Shown piece after piece: positions 36,344 through 45,682 of a stretch of 64,000 bases of DNA. Position 1 is the first letter of the stretch, and each line of letters starts with the position of its first letter. The stretch is from Campylobacter porcelli (GTDB lineage Bacteria > Campylobacterota > Campylobacteria > Campylobacterales > Campylobacteraceae), in contig NZ_CP018789.1 of the NCBI RefSeq assembly GCF_002139855.1, positions 1,364,001-1,428,000 on the forward strand, given 5' to 3'. Position numbers and translations under genes: made by a program. The notes below the pieces were generated by a model that searched no databases, was not told the DNA's origin, and saw only the letters and a list, made by a program, of their open reading frames with translations.

Positions 36344-38968
36344 TTATTTAAGTTCGCCCCAGTTTTTAGCCGCATTATAATTTACCACCAAAGGCACATT
36401 TAAGCTAACTATACTACTCATAATATTTGCCACCTTGGCGCTAAATTCATCTACATTTTCATCTTTAACCTCAAAGATTAACTCATCATGAATTTGTAAA
36501 AGCAACTTCTCTTCATTTAAAACTTCCATAATTTTTAGCATTGCAAGCTTGATAATATCAGCCGCACTGCCTTGAAATTTAGTATTCACAGCCTCCCTTT
36601 CATACATTGCAAGCTGCATGGCCGAAGCACTAGAGAAGTCAAAATACCTTCTTCTGCCAAGCAAGGTTTGGACAAATCCATCGCTTTTGGCTTGATCTTT
36701 AATACTTTGTAAATAATCCTTAACACTACTAAAAGCTTCAAAATATCTAGCGATATACTCCTTAGCAGCCTTTTTATCTATACCTAAATCACCACTTAAT
36801 TTATTAACCCCCATTCCATAAATCAAACCAAAATTTATGGATTTTGCGATACTTCGGTTTGTATCATTTAACTCGCCAAATATATTGATTGCTGATTGGG
36901 CGTGTATATCCTTGCCACTTTTAAAAGCCGATATTAAGGCACTATCACCACTAAAATGAGCCAAAAGTCTAAGCTCGATTTGAGAGTAATCCAAGCTTAA
37001 AAGAGTATATCCATCTGCTGCTTCAAAAACAGATCTAAATAGCTTAGCGTAATTTCCACGAGCGGGGATATTTTGTAAATTTGGATTTTTACTAGCTAGG
37101 CGTCCAGTGGCTGTGCCAGTGTGGATAAAACTAGTATAAACCCTGCTATTTTCATCATTTAAGGCTAAATTTAAAATAGGCTCACAATATGTGCTTTGGA
37201 GCTTATAAAGCTCTCTGTATTCTAAAATTTTAGCTATAGATGGGTGAGCGTCAATAAGCTCTTTAAGCACGCTTTCATCGGTGCTATATCCTGTTTTGGT
37301 ACTTTTTTTACTTGGGAGTTTTAACTCATTAAATAGCACTTCGCCAAGTTGCTTTGTGGAGTTGATATTAAATTTCATCTCACAAAGCTTATAAATTTCG
37401 CTTTTAATCATATCAAGCGTGATCTCATTTTGGTTTATTAAATCCCTTAATTTTGCTCTATTTATGGCTATGCCGTTATCTTCCATATCAAGCAAGGTCA
37501 GGATAAATTTAAACTCCACATCATAAGCAATTTTTAGCATATCGCTGCTTAGTTTTTTACTAAGCGTTTTGTAAAATTTCAAAGTTATCCAAGCATCTTC
37601 AGCCGCATATTTTGCCGCACTCTCTAGCTCCACACTAGCAAAATTATCTCCCTTTTTTACCACATTTTCAAATTTAATCGTATCATAATCATAAAGCGTT
37701 TTAGCTAAAGTATCCATACCCACACTAGCTACAGGATTATCTAACCACGCCATTATCATCGTATCAGCATAATTTTTTGGCGGATTTAAGTTAAAATTAT
37801 TTAATACAATTTTAAAATCATATTTTAGATTATGGCCTATCACAAAGGCTGAATAAATCCGCTTTATAGCCCACAAAGCCGCCTTGTGACTTACCATATT
37901 TGGGACACCTAAGTAGCTATGGTTTATAGGGACATAATAGCTCTTTTGCTCATTAAAGCAAAAGCTAAATCCAACTATCTTAGCCTCCCTTGCATTTACG
38001 CTAGTTGTCTCAGTATCAAATGCGATAATGGTATCACCATCGATATTTTGTAAAATTTCTTCAAGCTTACTCTCATCAGTTATCAAAATAGGCTCAAAGC
38101 TTAAATTTTTTTGCGTATTATCAATATCAAGAGTGGCTAAAAGCCTATTTAGCGAATACTCTTTTAATATATCTTGGATTTTAATTAGCGGATTATCTGC
38201 TGGGAATTTGGCATTTTGTAAATTTGGAGTCTCAAGGCCATCGTATAAGGTGGCTAATTTTTTAGATATAATGGCATTTTCCTTGCCCTCAAATAGCAAA
38301 TTTTTAGTTCTTTCATTGCGGACTTGATTTAAATTTTCATATAAATTCTCAATATTACCAAACTCATCTAAGAGCTTTTTAGCCCCCTTATCGCCAATGC
38401 CCTTAACCCCTGGGATATTATCAGCACTATCTCCTGTAAGAGCTAAGAAATCACGAATTTGCTCTGGATACACGCCATATTTCTCATAGCAACCATCTCT
38501 ATCATATAGCTCCTTTTTAGCTGGGCTATATATGCTTACTCTATTATTAATTAGCTGATATAGATCCTTATCATGAGTTACAACTTTGATAAATAGATCT
38601 TCTTGTGGGTTATTTTTGATAAAGCTTGCTATTATATCATCAGCCTCATATCCTTCAACCCTTAAGCTACACAATCCCATCTTTTCGATCATATCAATAC
38701 AGATTGGTAGCTGCTCTTTAAGCTCCTTTGGTGCTTCTGTGCGGTTGGCTTTGTAGTTTGGATCTATATCATTTCTAAAGGTCTTCCCACCGCTATCAAG
38801 GGCAAAAACTATATAATCACTATGAAATTCCTGCTTTAAATTTGCTATGAAATTAGCAAATCCATGCACCATTCCACTTGGTTTGCCATCTGCGTTTTTT
38901 AGCCCACTCATCGCATAATAAAGACGAAAAAAAAATCCAAAAGTATCAATTATCGTCAGAGTCTTCAC
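36344..38968 (-). CDS. polA: DNA polymerase I
   Basis: Pol I repairs and joins Okazaki fragments. The start is a GTG at 38968 after AGGAGA, giving KTLTIIDTFGFFFRLYYAMS and 874 residues. The N-terminal 5'-3' exonuclease is followed by a 3'-5' exonuclease domain that keeps its catalytic residues (AFDTETTS, HNLKYDF, YAAEDAW), so proofreading should be active. The polymerase shows motif A SLDYSQIELRLLAH, motif B RSIAKSINFGLIYGMG and motif C LQIHDELIFEV. The start overlaps the preceding small membrane-protein gene by 23 bases. Confidence 0.95.
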   Translation of the reverse strand: MKTLTIIDTFGFFFRLYYAMSGLKNADGKPSGMVHGFANFIANLKQEFHSDYIVFALDSGGKTFRNDIDPNYKANRTEAPKELKEQLPICIDMIEKMGLCSLRVEGYEADDIIASFIKNNPQEDLFIKVVTHDKDLYQLINNRVSIYSPAKKELYDRDGCYEKYGVYPEQIRDFLALTGDSADNIPGVKGIGDKGAKKLLDEFGNIENLYENLNQVRNERTKNLLFEGKENAIISKKLATLYDGLETPNLQNAKFPADNPLIKIQDILKEYSLNRLLATLDIDNTQKNLSFEPILITDESKLEEILQNIDGDTIIAFDTETTSVNAREAKIVGFSFCFNEQKSYYVPINHSYLGVPNMVSHKAALWAIKRIYSAFVIGHNLKYDFKIVLNNFNLNPPKNYADTMIMAWLDNPVASVGMDTLAKTLYDYDTIKFENVVKKGDNFASVELESAAKYAAEDAWITLKFYKTLSKKLSSDMLKIAYDVEFKFILTLLDMEDNGIAINRAKLRDLINQNEITLDMIKSEIYKLCEMKFNINSTKQLGEVLFNELKLPSKKSTKTGYSTDESVLKELIDAHPSIAKILEYRELYKLQSTYCEPILNLALNDENSRVYTSFIHTGTATGRLASKNPNLQNIPARGNYAKLFRSVFEAADGYTLLSLDYSQIELRLLAHFSGDSALISAFKSGKDIHAQSAINIFGELNDTNRSIAKSINFGLIYGMGVNKLSGDLGIDKKAAKEYIARYFEAFSSVKDYLQSIKDQAKSDGFVQTLLGRRRYFDFSSASAMQLAMYEREAVNTKFQGSAADIIKLAMLKIMEVLNEEKLLLQIHDELIFEVKDENVDEFSAKVANIMSSIVSLNVPLVVNYNAAKNWGELK

Positions 38969-39275
38969 GCTTTCTCCTAAATTTATCACAAATTTTACAA
39001 ATTCCAAATCTTTGAGCCATATTTCTAAATCCAATTAGAATAAAAATACCAATATAAATTCCGCCAAAATCCTCTAAAAATCCAACCACAAGCCCCCAAA
39101 ATCCAATATCATTAGATCTTGTAGATAGTAGATAGATACTAAAAATAGTCGCACAAACTAAAAATATCCACTTTTTCCACCTTTGTATATCATAAAAAAA
39201 CCCGATTATAAAGCCTAGTAAAGCACAGATAATGGCACGCACTAAACTAATTATTAATACTATTATAATTTCCAT
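38946..39275 (-). CDS. Small membrane protein upstream of polA
   Basis: The 109-residue protein has three hydrophobic segments (about 3-27, 34-50 and 58-83) and a basic cysteine-containing tail (FGICKICDKFRRKRE). It abuts rsmE and overlaps polA by 23 bases, consistent with an operon. I do not recognise the family. The coupled position is the main argument that it is real. Confidence 0.7.
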   Translation of the reverse strand: MEIIIVLIISLVRAIICALLGFIIGFFYDIQRWKKWIFLVCATIFSIYLLSTRSNDIGFWGLVVGFLEDFGGIYIGIFILIGFRNMAQRFGICKICDKFRRKREDSDDN

Positions 39276-39932
39276 TTATATTAAAAACCTACTTGCAACG
39301 CTAACAATAGCGGTATTTGAGCGAAGAATATATGGAGAATTTAATGCGAATTTCATAGTTATTTTCTCCCTTTCGCTTTGGCTAAATCCACCCTCAGGCC
39401 CTACAAAAAGCATATAATCCATCTTATAATTATCTAAATTTTCCCCACCAAAATCAATCAACGCAATATCTTTTTTATAACTCAAAAGCTCATCAACGCT
39501 ATGAAAAATTGAAATTTCCATCAAATAGTTTCTACCGCACTGCTGTGAGCTACTGATTAAAATCCGCTCAAATCGCTCCAAATTTAACTTAATATTTCTT
39601 TGAGAAAACTCACAATATACTAAATTCAATCGCCCCACACCTAGCTCATTTAAGCTTGGCAAACTCTTTTCTATCACGCTACTATCGACAACAGCCCAGG
39701 CTAGTTCAAATTTATGCTCCATAGGCAAAATAAGAGATTTAAAAATCAGCAAGAGAGTAGCCACATGCCTATCTATAGTAGAAATTTCATAGATATAGCT
39801 ATAGCCATCTTTTAAATTTCTAACATCAACTCTCTTGCCCTCGCTCAATCTAAGAGCCTTTAAATGGCTAAATCCATCGCCATCAATCTTAAGATTTTCG
39901 CTCCCAGCACCCTTGTGATAGATAAATTTCAT
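39276..39932 (-). CDS. rsmE: 16S rRNA m3U1498 methyltransferase RsmE
   Basis: RsmE methylates U1498 of 16S rRNA using SAM. The 218-residue SPOUT-class protein begins with the PUA-like N-domain (MKFIYHKGAGSENL). It ends with the knotted domain, which has the signature LFVGPEGGFSQSERE and LRSNTAIVSVASRF. It is slightly shorter than typical (about 240) and overlaps the next gene by 4 bases. Confidence 0.92.
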   Translation of the reverse strand: MKFIYHKGAGSENLKIDGDGFSHLKALRLSEGKRVDVRNLKDGYSYIYEISTIDRHVATLLLIFKSLILPMEHKFELAWAVVDSSVIEKSLPSLNELGVGRLNLVYCEFSQRNIKLNLERFERILISSSQQCGRNYLMEISIFHSVDELLSYKKDIALIDFGGENLDNYKMDYMLFVGPEGGFSQSEREKITMKFALNSPYILRSNTAIVSVASRFLI

Positions 39933-40336
39933 AGCACAATCCCAATATAAGTTCCAAAGCTAACAATTACTATCTCGCAAACTATTTTAATAGCCATAAA
40001 TCTCTTAAATTTACCAAATTCCTTGCTTATCCTAACTGCTTTTAATCTCCTAAATCCAATCGCCCCAAGTGGAATGAGCGCTATCCAGCAGATAATCATT
40101 ATCCAAATTGATAAGCTCATAGAAAAGTGTAAAAATGCCAAATTAAGCATACCTGTAAAAAATATAGACGCCATAAATAGATAGTATGTGGGTAAAAAAT
40201 ACATAAGCCGCTTAATATAGCTAAATTTAGTCGTATCGCCGATAAATACAAGCCCAAAATGAAGCACCAATAGCCCCAAAAGTATCTTGATAAATCCAAG
40301 ATGCAAGCTAATGCTCATATCATATGTCTCTATCAT
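39929..40336 (-). CDS. Multi-pass membrane protein of unknown function
   Basis: The 135-residue protein has four predicted helices: about 8-30, 43-65, 72-92 and 112-133. Its first His residues (SLHLGFIKILLG, LHFGLVFIG) might bind heme or copper, as in small CopD-like proteins, but that is speculation. It overlaps rsmE and the lipoprotein gene by 4 bases each. From memory, a membrane protein is found in this position in C. jejuni. Confidence 0.75.
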   Translation of the reverse strand: MIETYDMSISLHLGFIKILLGLLVLHFGLVFIGDTTKFSYIKRLMYFLPTYYLFMASIFFTGMLNLAFLHFSMSLSIWIMIICWIALIPLGAIGFRRLKAVRISKEFGKFKRFMAIKIVCEIVIVSFGTYIGIVL

Positions 40337-40512
40337 TCTACCACCGGCATAGGGGGGAAATCACTATCTATACTTGCGTTGCCATCGCTTTTGGCTATTG
40401 GGACATCTGGTGGCGGGATCTCTATTGCGTTATTTGAATTCTCTTTTACCTCTTTTTTGTCACAACCATAAAAACTAAAAATTATCAAAGATATTAAAGC
40501 CAATCTTCTCAC
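40333..40512 (-). CDS. Small putative lipoprotein
   Basis: The best start is the GTG at 40512, which overlaps the queD stop as TAGTG and follows AAGGAG. It gives about 59 residues. The signal peptide RRLALISLIIFSFYGC ends in a lipobox-like Cys17, and the rest is proline-rich and acidic (IPPPDVPI, DFPPMPVVE). A G6 run in the coding sequence is too short to expect phase variation. The function is unknown. Confidence 0.7.
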   Translation of the reverse strand: MRRLALISLIIFSFYGCDKKEVKENSNNAIEIPPPDVPIAKSDGNASIDSDFPPMPVVE

Positions 40513-41093
40513 TAGCACTCCTTTGGATTTATAAATTTGCTACCATTTTTGAGCTTTTCGTAAAAGTCAAAATCACTCCATTCAGCCTTAATCCCATCGC
40601 TAAAGATTATATCATCTAAATTTATTATCCCCATTTTATGGCTATAAGCATCCTCTTTAAAGCATTGTGCGTAGCCTGTAGCGGTCTCATGAACGATAAT
40701 GCTATATAGCTCCACGCCTTTTTCGCCATTTTGCATTACGCACTGATTAAGCAATCTATCAATAAGCACAAAAAACACACGGCTAAAATGTTCAGCACTT
40801 GGATTATAAGGTAGTTCTATCCAACGCTTAGAGTGCCTTTTCATATCATTTTTATACTGAGTATTATCATTAGCATAAAGCGTGGTAGTATGATCAAAGC
40901 TATCAATAATCATTCTAATATGCTGCTTCATCAGACCAAAATCATACACCATTCCAGCAGCGTCTAAATAGTCAGATTTAAGCAGTACCTCGCACCTGTA
41001 GCTATGGCCGTGGATACTCTCTTTGCACCGCTTGGAGCTGCAAAATCTAACTATATGAGCATTTTCAAAATCATAAATTTTCCTAATTATCAT
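40512..41093 (-). CDS. queD: 6-carboxytetrahydropterin synthase QueD
   Basis: QueD makes 6-carboxytetrahydropterin from dihydroneopterin triphosphate in queuosine synthesis. The 193-residue protein shows the zinc-ligand His residues in FENAHIV and SIHGHSYRCEV, a catalytic Cys in RFCSSKRC, and FDHTTTL. It is longer than E. coli QueD because of insertions. It lies 3 bases from queE, its pathway partner. Confidence 0.93.
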   Translation of the reverse strand: MIIRKIYDFENAHIVRFCSSKRCKESIHGHSYRCEVLLKSDYLDAAGMVYDFGLMKQHIRMIIDSFDHTTTLYANDNTQYKNDMKRHSKRWIELPYNPSAEHFSRVFFVLIDRLLNQCVMQNGEKGVELYSIIVHETATGYAQCFKEDAYSHKMGIINLDDIIFSDGIKAEWSDFDFYEKLKNGSKFINPKEC

Positions 41094-41096
41094 ACT

Positions 41097-41822
41097 CTAA
41101 ACTCCATCTAAATCATTCCAAATTCTAATATGCAACCTATCGCTATAGTTAAATCCATTTTCTATGGCAAAACTCGCCACACTTTTGGCATTTTGGTTTA
41201 ATTCATCTTGGTTTTTAGCCAGTGGCATACACCAAACTTCGCCATTTTGAATAGATAAAATATCTTTAATCTCAGCTAAATCCCTAGATGTGCTTACAAA
41301 TTTATAAAAGCAATCAGCATTATTAAATAGCGATTTTAATGCCTTTTTATTAACCCTTTTGTGTAGTGGCTCACCGCTTATAGATAGCTTTACGCTCACT
41401 GCGAAGGTGCATTTTTTATAAATTGGAAATTTAGTAAAATCAATCTCAATCGTGCCATTTGTCTCAAACTGAATGCTAAATCCAACGCTAAAAGCATATT
41501 CAAGAAATTTTAGCAGATCTCTATCACTATGGTATAAAAGTGGCTCTCCGCCAGTTATAACGATCAAAGGCTTATGCTTTAGGCTAAAAAGAAGACTACT
41601 TAAACGCTCAAAATCAAATTTCTCATAATCAAAATGCGATGATTGCGCTGCTCTAATGGTATCACAACCTAGCAAAATCTCTCCACTCTTAGGCGATATA
41701 AGCTTAGAGCCAAAGCCTTGACATTTTAGATTACAACCACCAAGACGGATAAAAAAGGCGTTTTTGCCTTGGAATTTACCCTCTCCTTGAATAGAGTTAA
41801 AATACTCGACAACCTCAACCAT
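41097..41822 (-). CDS. queE: 7-carboxy-7-deazaguanine synthase QueE
   Basis: QueE is a radical SAM enzyme that contracts the pterin ring. The 241-residue protein starts VEYFNSIQGEGKFQGK. It has cysteines C30 and C34 (GGCNLKCQGFG) and C53 (LLGCDTIRA), a spacing of CX3CX18C rather than the usual CX3CX2C or the CX14CX2C described for some QueE. Downstream are ITGGEPLLY and FETNGTIEI. It follows moaA by 2 bases and precedes queD by 3. Confidence 0.9.
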   Translation of the reverse strand: MVEVVEYFNSIQGEGKFQGKNAFFIRLGGCNLKCQGFGSKLISPKSGEILLGCDTIRAAQSSHFDYEKFDFERLSSLLFSLKHKPLIVITGGEPLLYHSDRDLLKFLEYAFSVGFSIQFETNGTIEIDFTKFPIYKKCTFAVSVKLSISGEPLHKRVNKKALKSLFNNADCFYKFVSTSRDLAEIKDILSIQNGEVWCMPLAKNQDELNQNAKSVASFAIENGFNYSDRLHIRIWNDLDGV

Positions 41823-41824
41823 CT

Positions 41825-42799
41825 CTAACCACCAGTTTGATAAAATGCCCTACTTGAGATCTCACCTTTGCCATCATTTTCCCATTTATTCTTCTCTGGC
41901 TTTGCCTCTAAGACATCTTTTAAAATTTGCTTAGCCTTATCATAATCTCCACTTCTCATAGCCTCTTTTATACTCTTTCCATCTTCATAGTATAAACATG
42001 GTATCAAAAGCCCATCAGCACTTAATCTAAGCCTATTACAACTAGCACAAAAATCATGCTTATGCGGATCTATAATGCCAAATTTATACCCATCGCTAGT
42101 CTCAAATAGGCTTGATGGGCTATTTGGGCTTTTGGTGATCTCTTTTATGCTATATTTTTTAGATAAAATATCTAAAATATCATCCTTTCTAAGCCCTTTT
42201 AAATCACTACTTGCGTGAGTATTTTCCATAAATTCAATATATCTAATTTGTGCGTTTTTACTCCTAGCAAACTCCAAAAGATCTATAATCTCATTATCAT
42301 TTATCCCTTTAAGCACAACGCTATTTAGCTTTATCCCAAACCCCTCTTTTACAGCCTCATTAATTCCATCTAAAACTTGATTTAAAACATCTTTTCTAGC
42401 TATGAAATTTGCCTTTTTCTCATCTAAAGTATCAAGAGAGATATTTAATCTTTTTAATCCAGATTCTCTTAGCACCTTAGCTTTTTGTTTTAGATAGTAT
42501 CCATTTGTCGTCATTGCTAGATCAAGATCTGGCTTATAATCATTTATCATTTTTACAAATTTCTCTATATCTCTTCTTACTAAAGGCTCTCCGCCAGTTA
42601 ATCTAATCTTTTTAACTCCATTATCAAGGCAAATTTTAACAAAATCAAACATCTCTTCATAGCTTAAAATATTGCTTCTTCCAATATTATTAAACTCACC
42701 ATCTTCAGGCATACAATATCTACACTTAAAATTACAAAGCTGGGTTACTGAAATTCGCAAATAATCAATCACTCTGCCAAATTTATCTACTAACATCAT
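41825..42799 (-). CDS. moaA: GTP 3',8-cyclase MoaA
   Basis: MoaA starts molybdenum cofactor synthesis. The 324-residue protein has the N-terminal cluster site [19 protein letters not shown], the C-terminal cluster site [11 protein letters not shown] followed by IPCLYYEDG, and the conserved Gly-Gly end (YQTGG). It overlaps the unknown gene upstream by 4 bases. Confidence 0.95.
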   Translation of the reverse strand: MMLVDKFGRVIDYLRISVTQLCNFKCRYCMPEDGEFNNIGRSNILSYEEMFDFVKICLDNGVKKIRLTGGEPLVRRDIEKFVKMINDYKPDLDLAMTTNGYYLKQKAKVLRESGLKRLNISLDTLDEKKANFIARKDVLNQVLDGINEAVKEGFGIKLNSVVLKGINDNEIIDLLEFARSKNAQIRYIEFMENTHASSDLKGLRKDDILDILSKKYSIKEITKSPNSPSSLFETSDGYKFGIIDPHKHDFCASCNRLRLSADGLLIPCLYYEDGKSIKEAMRSGDYDKAKQILKDVLEAKPEKNKWENDGKGEISSRAFYQTGG

Positions 42800-43320
42800 A
42801 TCTCTTTTTTAAATTTCAAAATCATAGTCACCTGCCCTACCCCAAGCTGCAAATCCCTAGCTATGGCCTCTGGAGTCTTACCAGCTCTAAACATCTCAAC
42901 AACCCTATTTTCATTATTTGCCTCAAAGCTTGGCGGAGTGATCTTGCCTATGCTTTTAGTGCGTTCTTCTAAGCTATAAAGTCTCTCTTGTTGCTCATCT
43001 TTTATCTCATTTACGGCTTGTTCTATGATATGGACATTTTGTAAGATTGGGGAGATTTTCTGCGTTAATCCTTCGCTGATTTTTAGCTCAATTTGGCTAT
43101 TTATCTCATTCATATCTATCTCATTTTGTATAATTGGCCCAGCGGTTGGGATCTCTTTTATCTGCCTTTTTAGCTGATAATTCTCCTTAATAAGCCCCTC
43201 TATAGCCAACTCAAATTTAGAAAATTTCGCATTTATCTGCTTATCCCTTAGCCAAAAAATTGCCCCAAAAACGCCTAAAAGCAGTATAAAAGCGATGTAA
43301 AGTAATATCTCATTGCTCAC
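42796..43320 (-). CDS. Membrane-anchored coiled-coil protein with C-terminal helix-turn-helix-like end
   Basis: The 174-residue protein starts with one transmembrane helix (about 5-24). A predicted coiled coil runs to about 125. The C-terminus [26 protein letters not shown] resembles the small helix-turn-helix seen in DUF6115-type proteins. It overlaps its neighbours by 11 and 4 bases. Orthologues are found next to moaA in other Campylobacter, from memory. Its function is unknown. Confidence 0.75.
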   Translation of the reverse strand: MSNEILLYIAFILLLGVFGAIFWLRDKQINAKFSKFELAIEGLIKENYQLKRQIKEIPTAGPIIQNEIDMNEINSQIELKISEGLTQKISPILQNVHIIEQAVNEIKDEQQERLYSLEERTKSIGKITPPSFEANNENRVVEMFRAGKTPEAIARDLQLGVGQVTMILKFKKEI

Positions 43321-43816
43321 TATTTTTTGCCTTTCTTATCTCTAATCTATCACTCTCAGCCACAAAGGCATTCCACTCTTTTTCATTCCCTCTTGATACT
43401 TTTAAAATTTTTGCACATTTTGGCGTAACGGCTTTAAAATATATCAAAACTTCACGCTTTATAAATAGTGGTAAATTCACTCTAGCGAAGTAAATCACCC
43501 CAACTTCTAAACACTCATCATCAAACTCAAATCCCTCATACCCAATCTTGCTTGTTTGGTGGTGAAATTTAAGTGGCTTTGGTGGATTATGCTGATTTTT
43601 AATAATATTTGACAATTCATCTACTTTTTTATAAAGCTCCACAAGCAATTTTATTGTAAGCGGATCGCTATTCTCACCTTCTCCACGCACCTTTTCATGG
43701 CTAAGCCACTCATCTATACTACTTCTACTTTGGTTAAATTCAGCCTCGTATCCATACTCTTCATCAGGCTCAAAGCTAATCTCAACTCTCCCATTAATTA
43801 ATCTAAAATCTACCAT
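43310..43816 (-). CDS. Unknown protein with a possible PilZ-like domain
   Basis: The 168-residue protein has an acidic N-terminal half and a C-terminal beta-rich region (about 90-160: GYEGFEFDDECLEVGVIYFA, then NLPLFIKREVLIYFKAV). Its order of strands resembles a PilZ fold without the c-di-GMP-binding RxxxR motif. This is a pattern impression only. It overlaps the ubiA-type gene by 7 bases and the next gene by 11, so it is in the same operon. Confidence 0.6.
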   Translation of the reverse strand: MVDFRLINGRVEISFEPDEEYGYEAEFNQSRSSIDEWLSHEKVRGEGENSDPLTIKLLVELYKKVDELSNIIKNQHNPPKPLKFHHQTSKIGYEGFEFDDECLEVGVIYFARVNLPLFIKREVLIYFKAVTPKCAKILKVSRGNEKEWNAFVAESDRLEIRKAKNSEQ

Positions 43817-44679
43817 AAACTCACCAATACAAAAATAAAAAATATTATCCCCAAATAGCCATTAAGAGTAAAAAATGCCCTATCTATCTTACTAAAATCA
43901 CGCCTAACAATCCTATGCTCAAAGTATAAAATCACCCCACTTACAACCACGCCTAAAAATGCTATAAATCCAAGATTAGCACTAATTACAAATAGCAACC
44001 AAAAAAGTATAGTTAAAAAATGAAAAATCCCACAAATAAACATAGAGGCCTTTGCTCCATAAATGCTAGGAATGCTAAATAATCCCATCTTTTTATCATA
44101 CTCCATATCTTGAAGTGAGTATAAAATATCAAATCCAGCCACCCAAAATACAACCCCAAATGAGATCAAAAGCGCCCACAAAGGCACTTCAGCCAACACA
44201 GTAATCGCCCCAGCAATCGGCGAAAGTCCAAGGCAAACTCCAAGCATAATATGCGCTAAAGCTGAAAATCTCTTAAAATATGAATAAACACCAAGAAGTG
44301 CTAAAATCACAAAGCTAAGCCAAAAAGCAAGAGAATTGATAAAATACGCCACAATCACAAAAATAAGAGCATTAATCCAGATAAAAATCAATAAATTCCC
44401 ACTACCAATTCTACCATCTACGCTTGGGCGAGAGGCGCATCTGGGATTATCTTTATCAATATCTCTATCTAGATATCGGTTTGCTGCCATAGCAAAATTC
44501 CTAGCACTCACAGCACACAAAAGACCTAAAATCAATAGCTCCCAGCCAAACCATATTGAGTCATTCGCACTTTTAGATGCCACAATCATCGCTACAAATA
44601 TAAACGGCAAGGCAAAAATAGAGTGCTTAAACACGATTAATTCATTAATATCTTTTAAAATTTGTATAAATTTTGCCAT
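43810..44679 (-). CDS. mqnP: UbiA-family prenyltransferase (MqnP candidate)
   Basis: The 289-residue integral membrane protein has about eight helices and the two Asp-rich motifs of UbiA enzymes: NRYLDRDIDKDNPR (about 67-80) and YSLQDMEYDKKMG (about 187-199). In organisms with the futalosine pathway, the relative of UbiA adds the polyprenyl chain in menaquinone synthesis. mqnA and an MqnX-like gene are present, so MqnP is more likely than ubiquinone synthesis. It heads the leftward operon through moaA and queDE. Confidence 0.85.
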   Translation of the reverse strand: MAKFIQILKDINELIVFKHSIFALPFIFVAMIVASKSANDSIWFGWELLILGLLCAVSARNFAMAANRYLDRDIDKDNPRCASRPSVDGRIGSGNLLIFIWINALIFVIVAYFINSLAFWLSFVILALLGVYSYFKRFSALAHIMLGVCLGLSPIAGAITVLAEVPLWALLISFGVVFWVAGFDILYSLQDMEYDKKMGLFSIPSIYGAKASMFICGIFHFLTILFWLLFVISANLGFIAFLGVVVSGVILYFEHRIVRRDFSKIDRAFFTLNGYLGIIFFIFVLVSLW

Positions 44680-44800
44680 ATTTTTCCTTTTAAGGTTTGT
44701 ATTTTAGCGAAATTTATCTAAATTTTGATTGATAAAATAGTGATTTTAAGCATATTAGGGCATTGGTTTGGATAAAATATCAAAAATTAAAGAGTGTGAA

Positions 44801-45682
44801 ATGTTTTATCAATTTGCCATCATAGGCACCACCGCAAGTGGTAAAAGCGACCTAGCTATCAATGTAGCACAGAGATTAAATGCGGTGATTTTAAGCCTTG
44901 ATTCTTTATGTTTATACAAAGAGATAGATATAGCAAGTGCTAAGCCTAAAAAAGATGAATTAGAGCTTATAAGGCACTTTGGGATTGATCTTGTTAGCCC
45001 TGATATGGAGTTTTGCGTGGGGGATTTTATCAATGAGTATAATCACGCTTTAGCCTATGCAAAAAGCCAAAATATCCCACTTATCATAACCGGCGGAAGT
45101 GGATTTTATCTCAAATCTATGTTAAGTGGCTTAGCACCAAAAATTGAGCCAATAAAGATTGAGATAAGTGATGATGAAATTTGGGATTTGGCAATGAAAA
45201 TTGATGGGGAATTTTATGCTAAATTTAGCAAAAATGATAAATTTAGACTACGCAAATGGTATCAAATTTACGCTCAAACTAGCAATATTCCATCTCAATG
45301 GCTACGCCTTAATACTGGTGAGCCAGTTATTAAAAATTTAACTATTTTTGAGCTTGTATGGGATAAATTTGAGTTAATAGAACGCATAAAAATTCGCACC
45401 AAAAATATGCTTAAAAATGGCTTAATAGATGAGGCAAAGGATCTATTTAAACGCTATAATAGTGCGTTAAAACCGCTAAATTCCATAGGTCTTAAAGAGA
45501 CTAAAGAGTATCTTGATGGAAAAATAGATATAGATGAGCTTAGCAATTTAATCACAATCCACACAACGCAATTAGCCAAACGACAAAGAACTTTTAATAA
45601 AAGCTTTAACTCTATAAAAATTGATGGTAAAAATTTAAATTTAGATAATTTTTTAGCTCAAATATCAAATTCCATCAACTAA
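44801..45682 (+). CDS. miaA: tRNA dimethylallyltransferase MiaA
   Basis: MiaA prenylates A37 of tRNAs reading UNN codons. The 293-residue protein has the P-loop [14 protein letters not shown] (about 5-18), [16 protein letters not shown] and [12 protein letters not shown] use the ATG at 44801; a TTG 33 bases upstream is an unlikely alternative. It runs towards pflA, with the two 3' ends overlapping by 18 bases on opposite strands. Confidence 0.94.
   Translation: MFYQFAIIGTTASGKSDLAINVAQRLNAVILSLDSLCLYKEIDIASAKPKKDELELIRHFGIDLVSPDMEFCVGDFINEYNHALAYAKSQNIPLIITGGSGFYLKSMLSGLAPKIEPIKIEISDDEIWDLAMKIDGEFYAKFSKNDKFRLRKWYQIYAQTSNIPSQWLRLNTGEPVIKNLTIFELVWDKFELIERIKIRTKNMLKNGLIDEAKDLFKRYNSALKPLNSIGLKETKEYLDGKIDIDELSNLITIHTTQLAKRQRTFNKSFNSIKIDGKNLNLDNFLAQISNSIN

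Noticed and set aside
40353-40358. G6 run in the small lipoprotein gene as a phase-variable tract
   Set aside because: Six bases is short for slippage in Campylobacter, and a similar G6 run lies in gltX, which must stay in frame.
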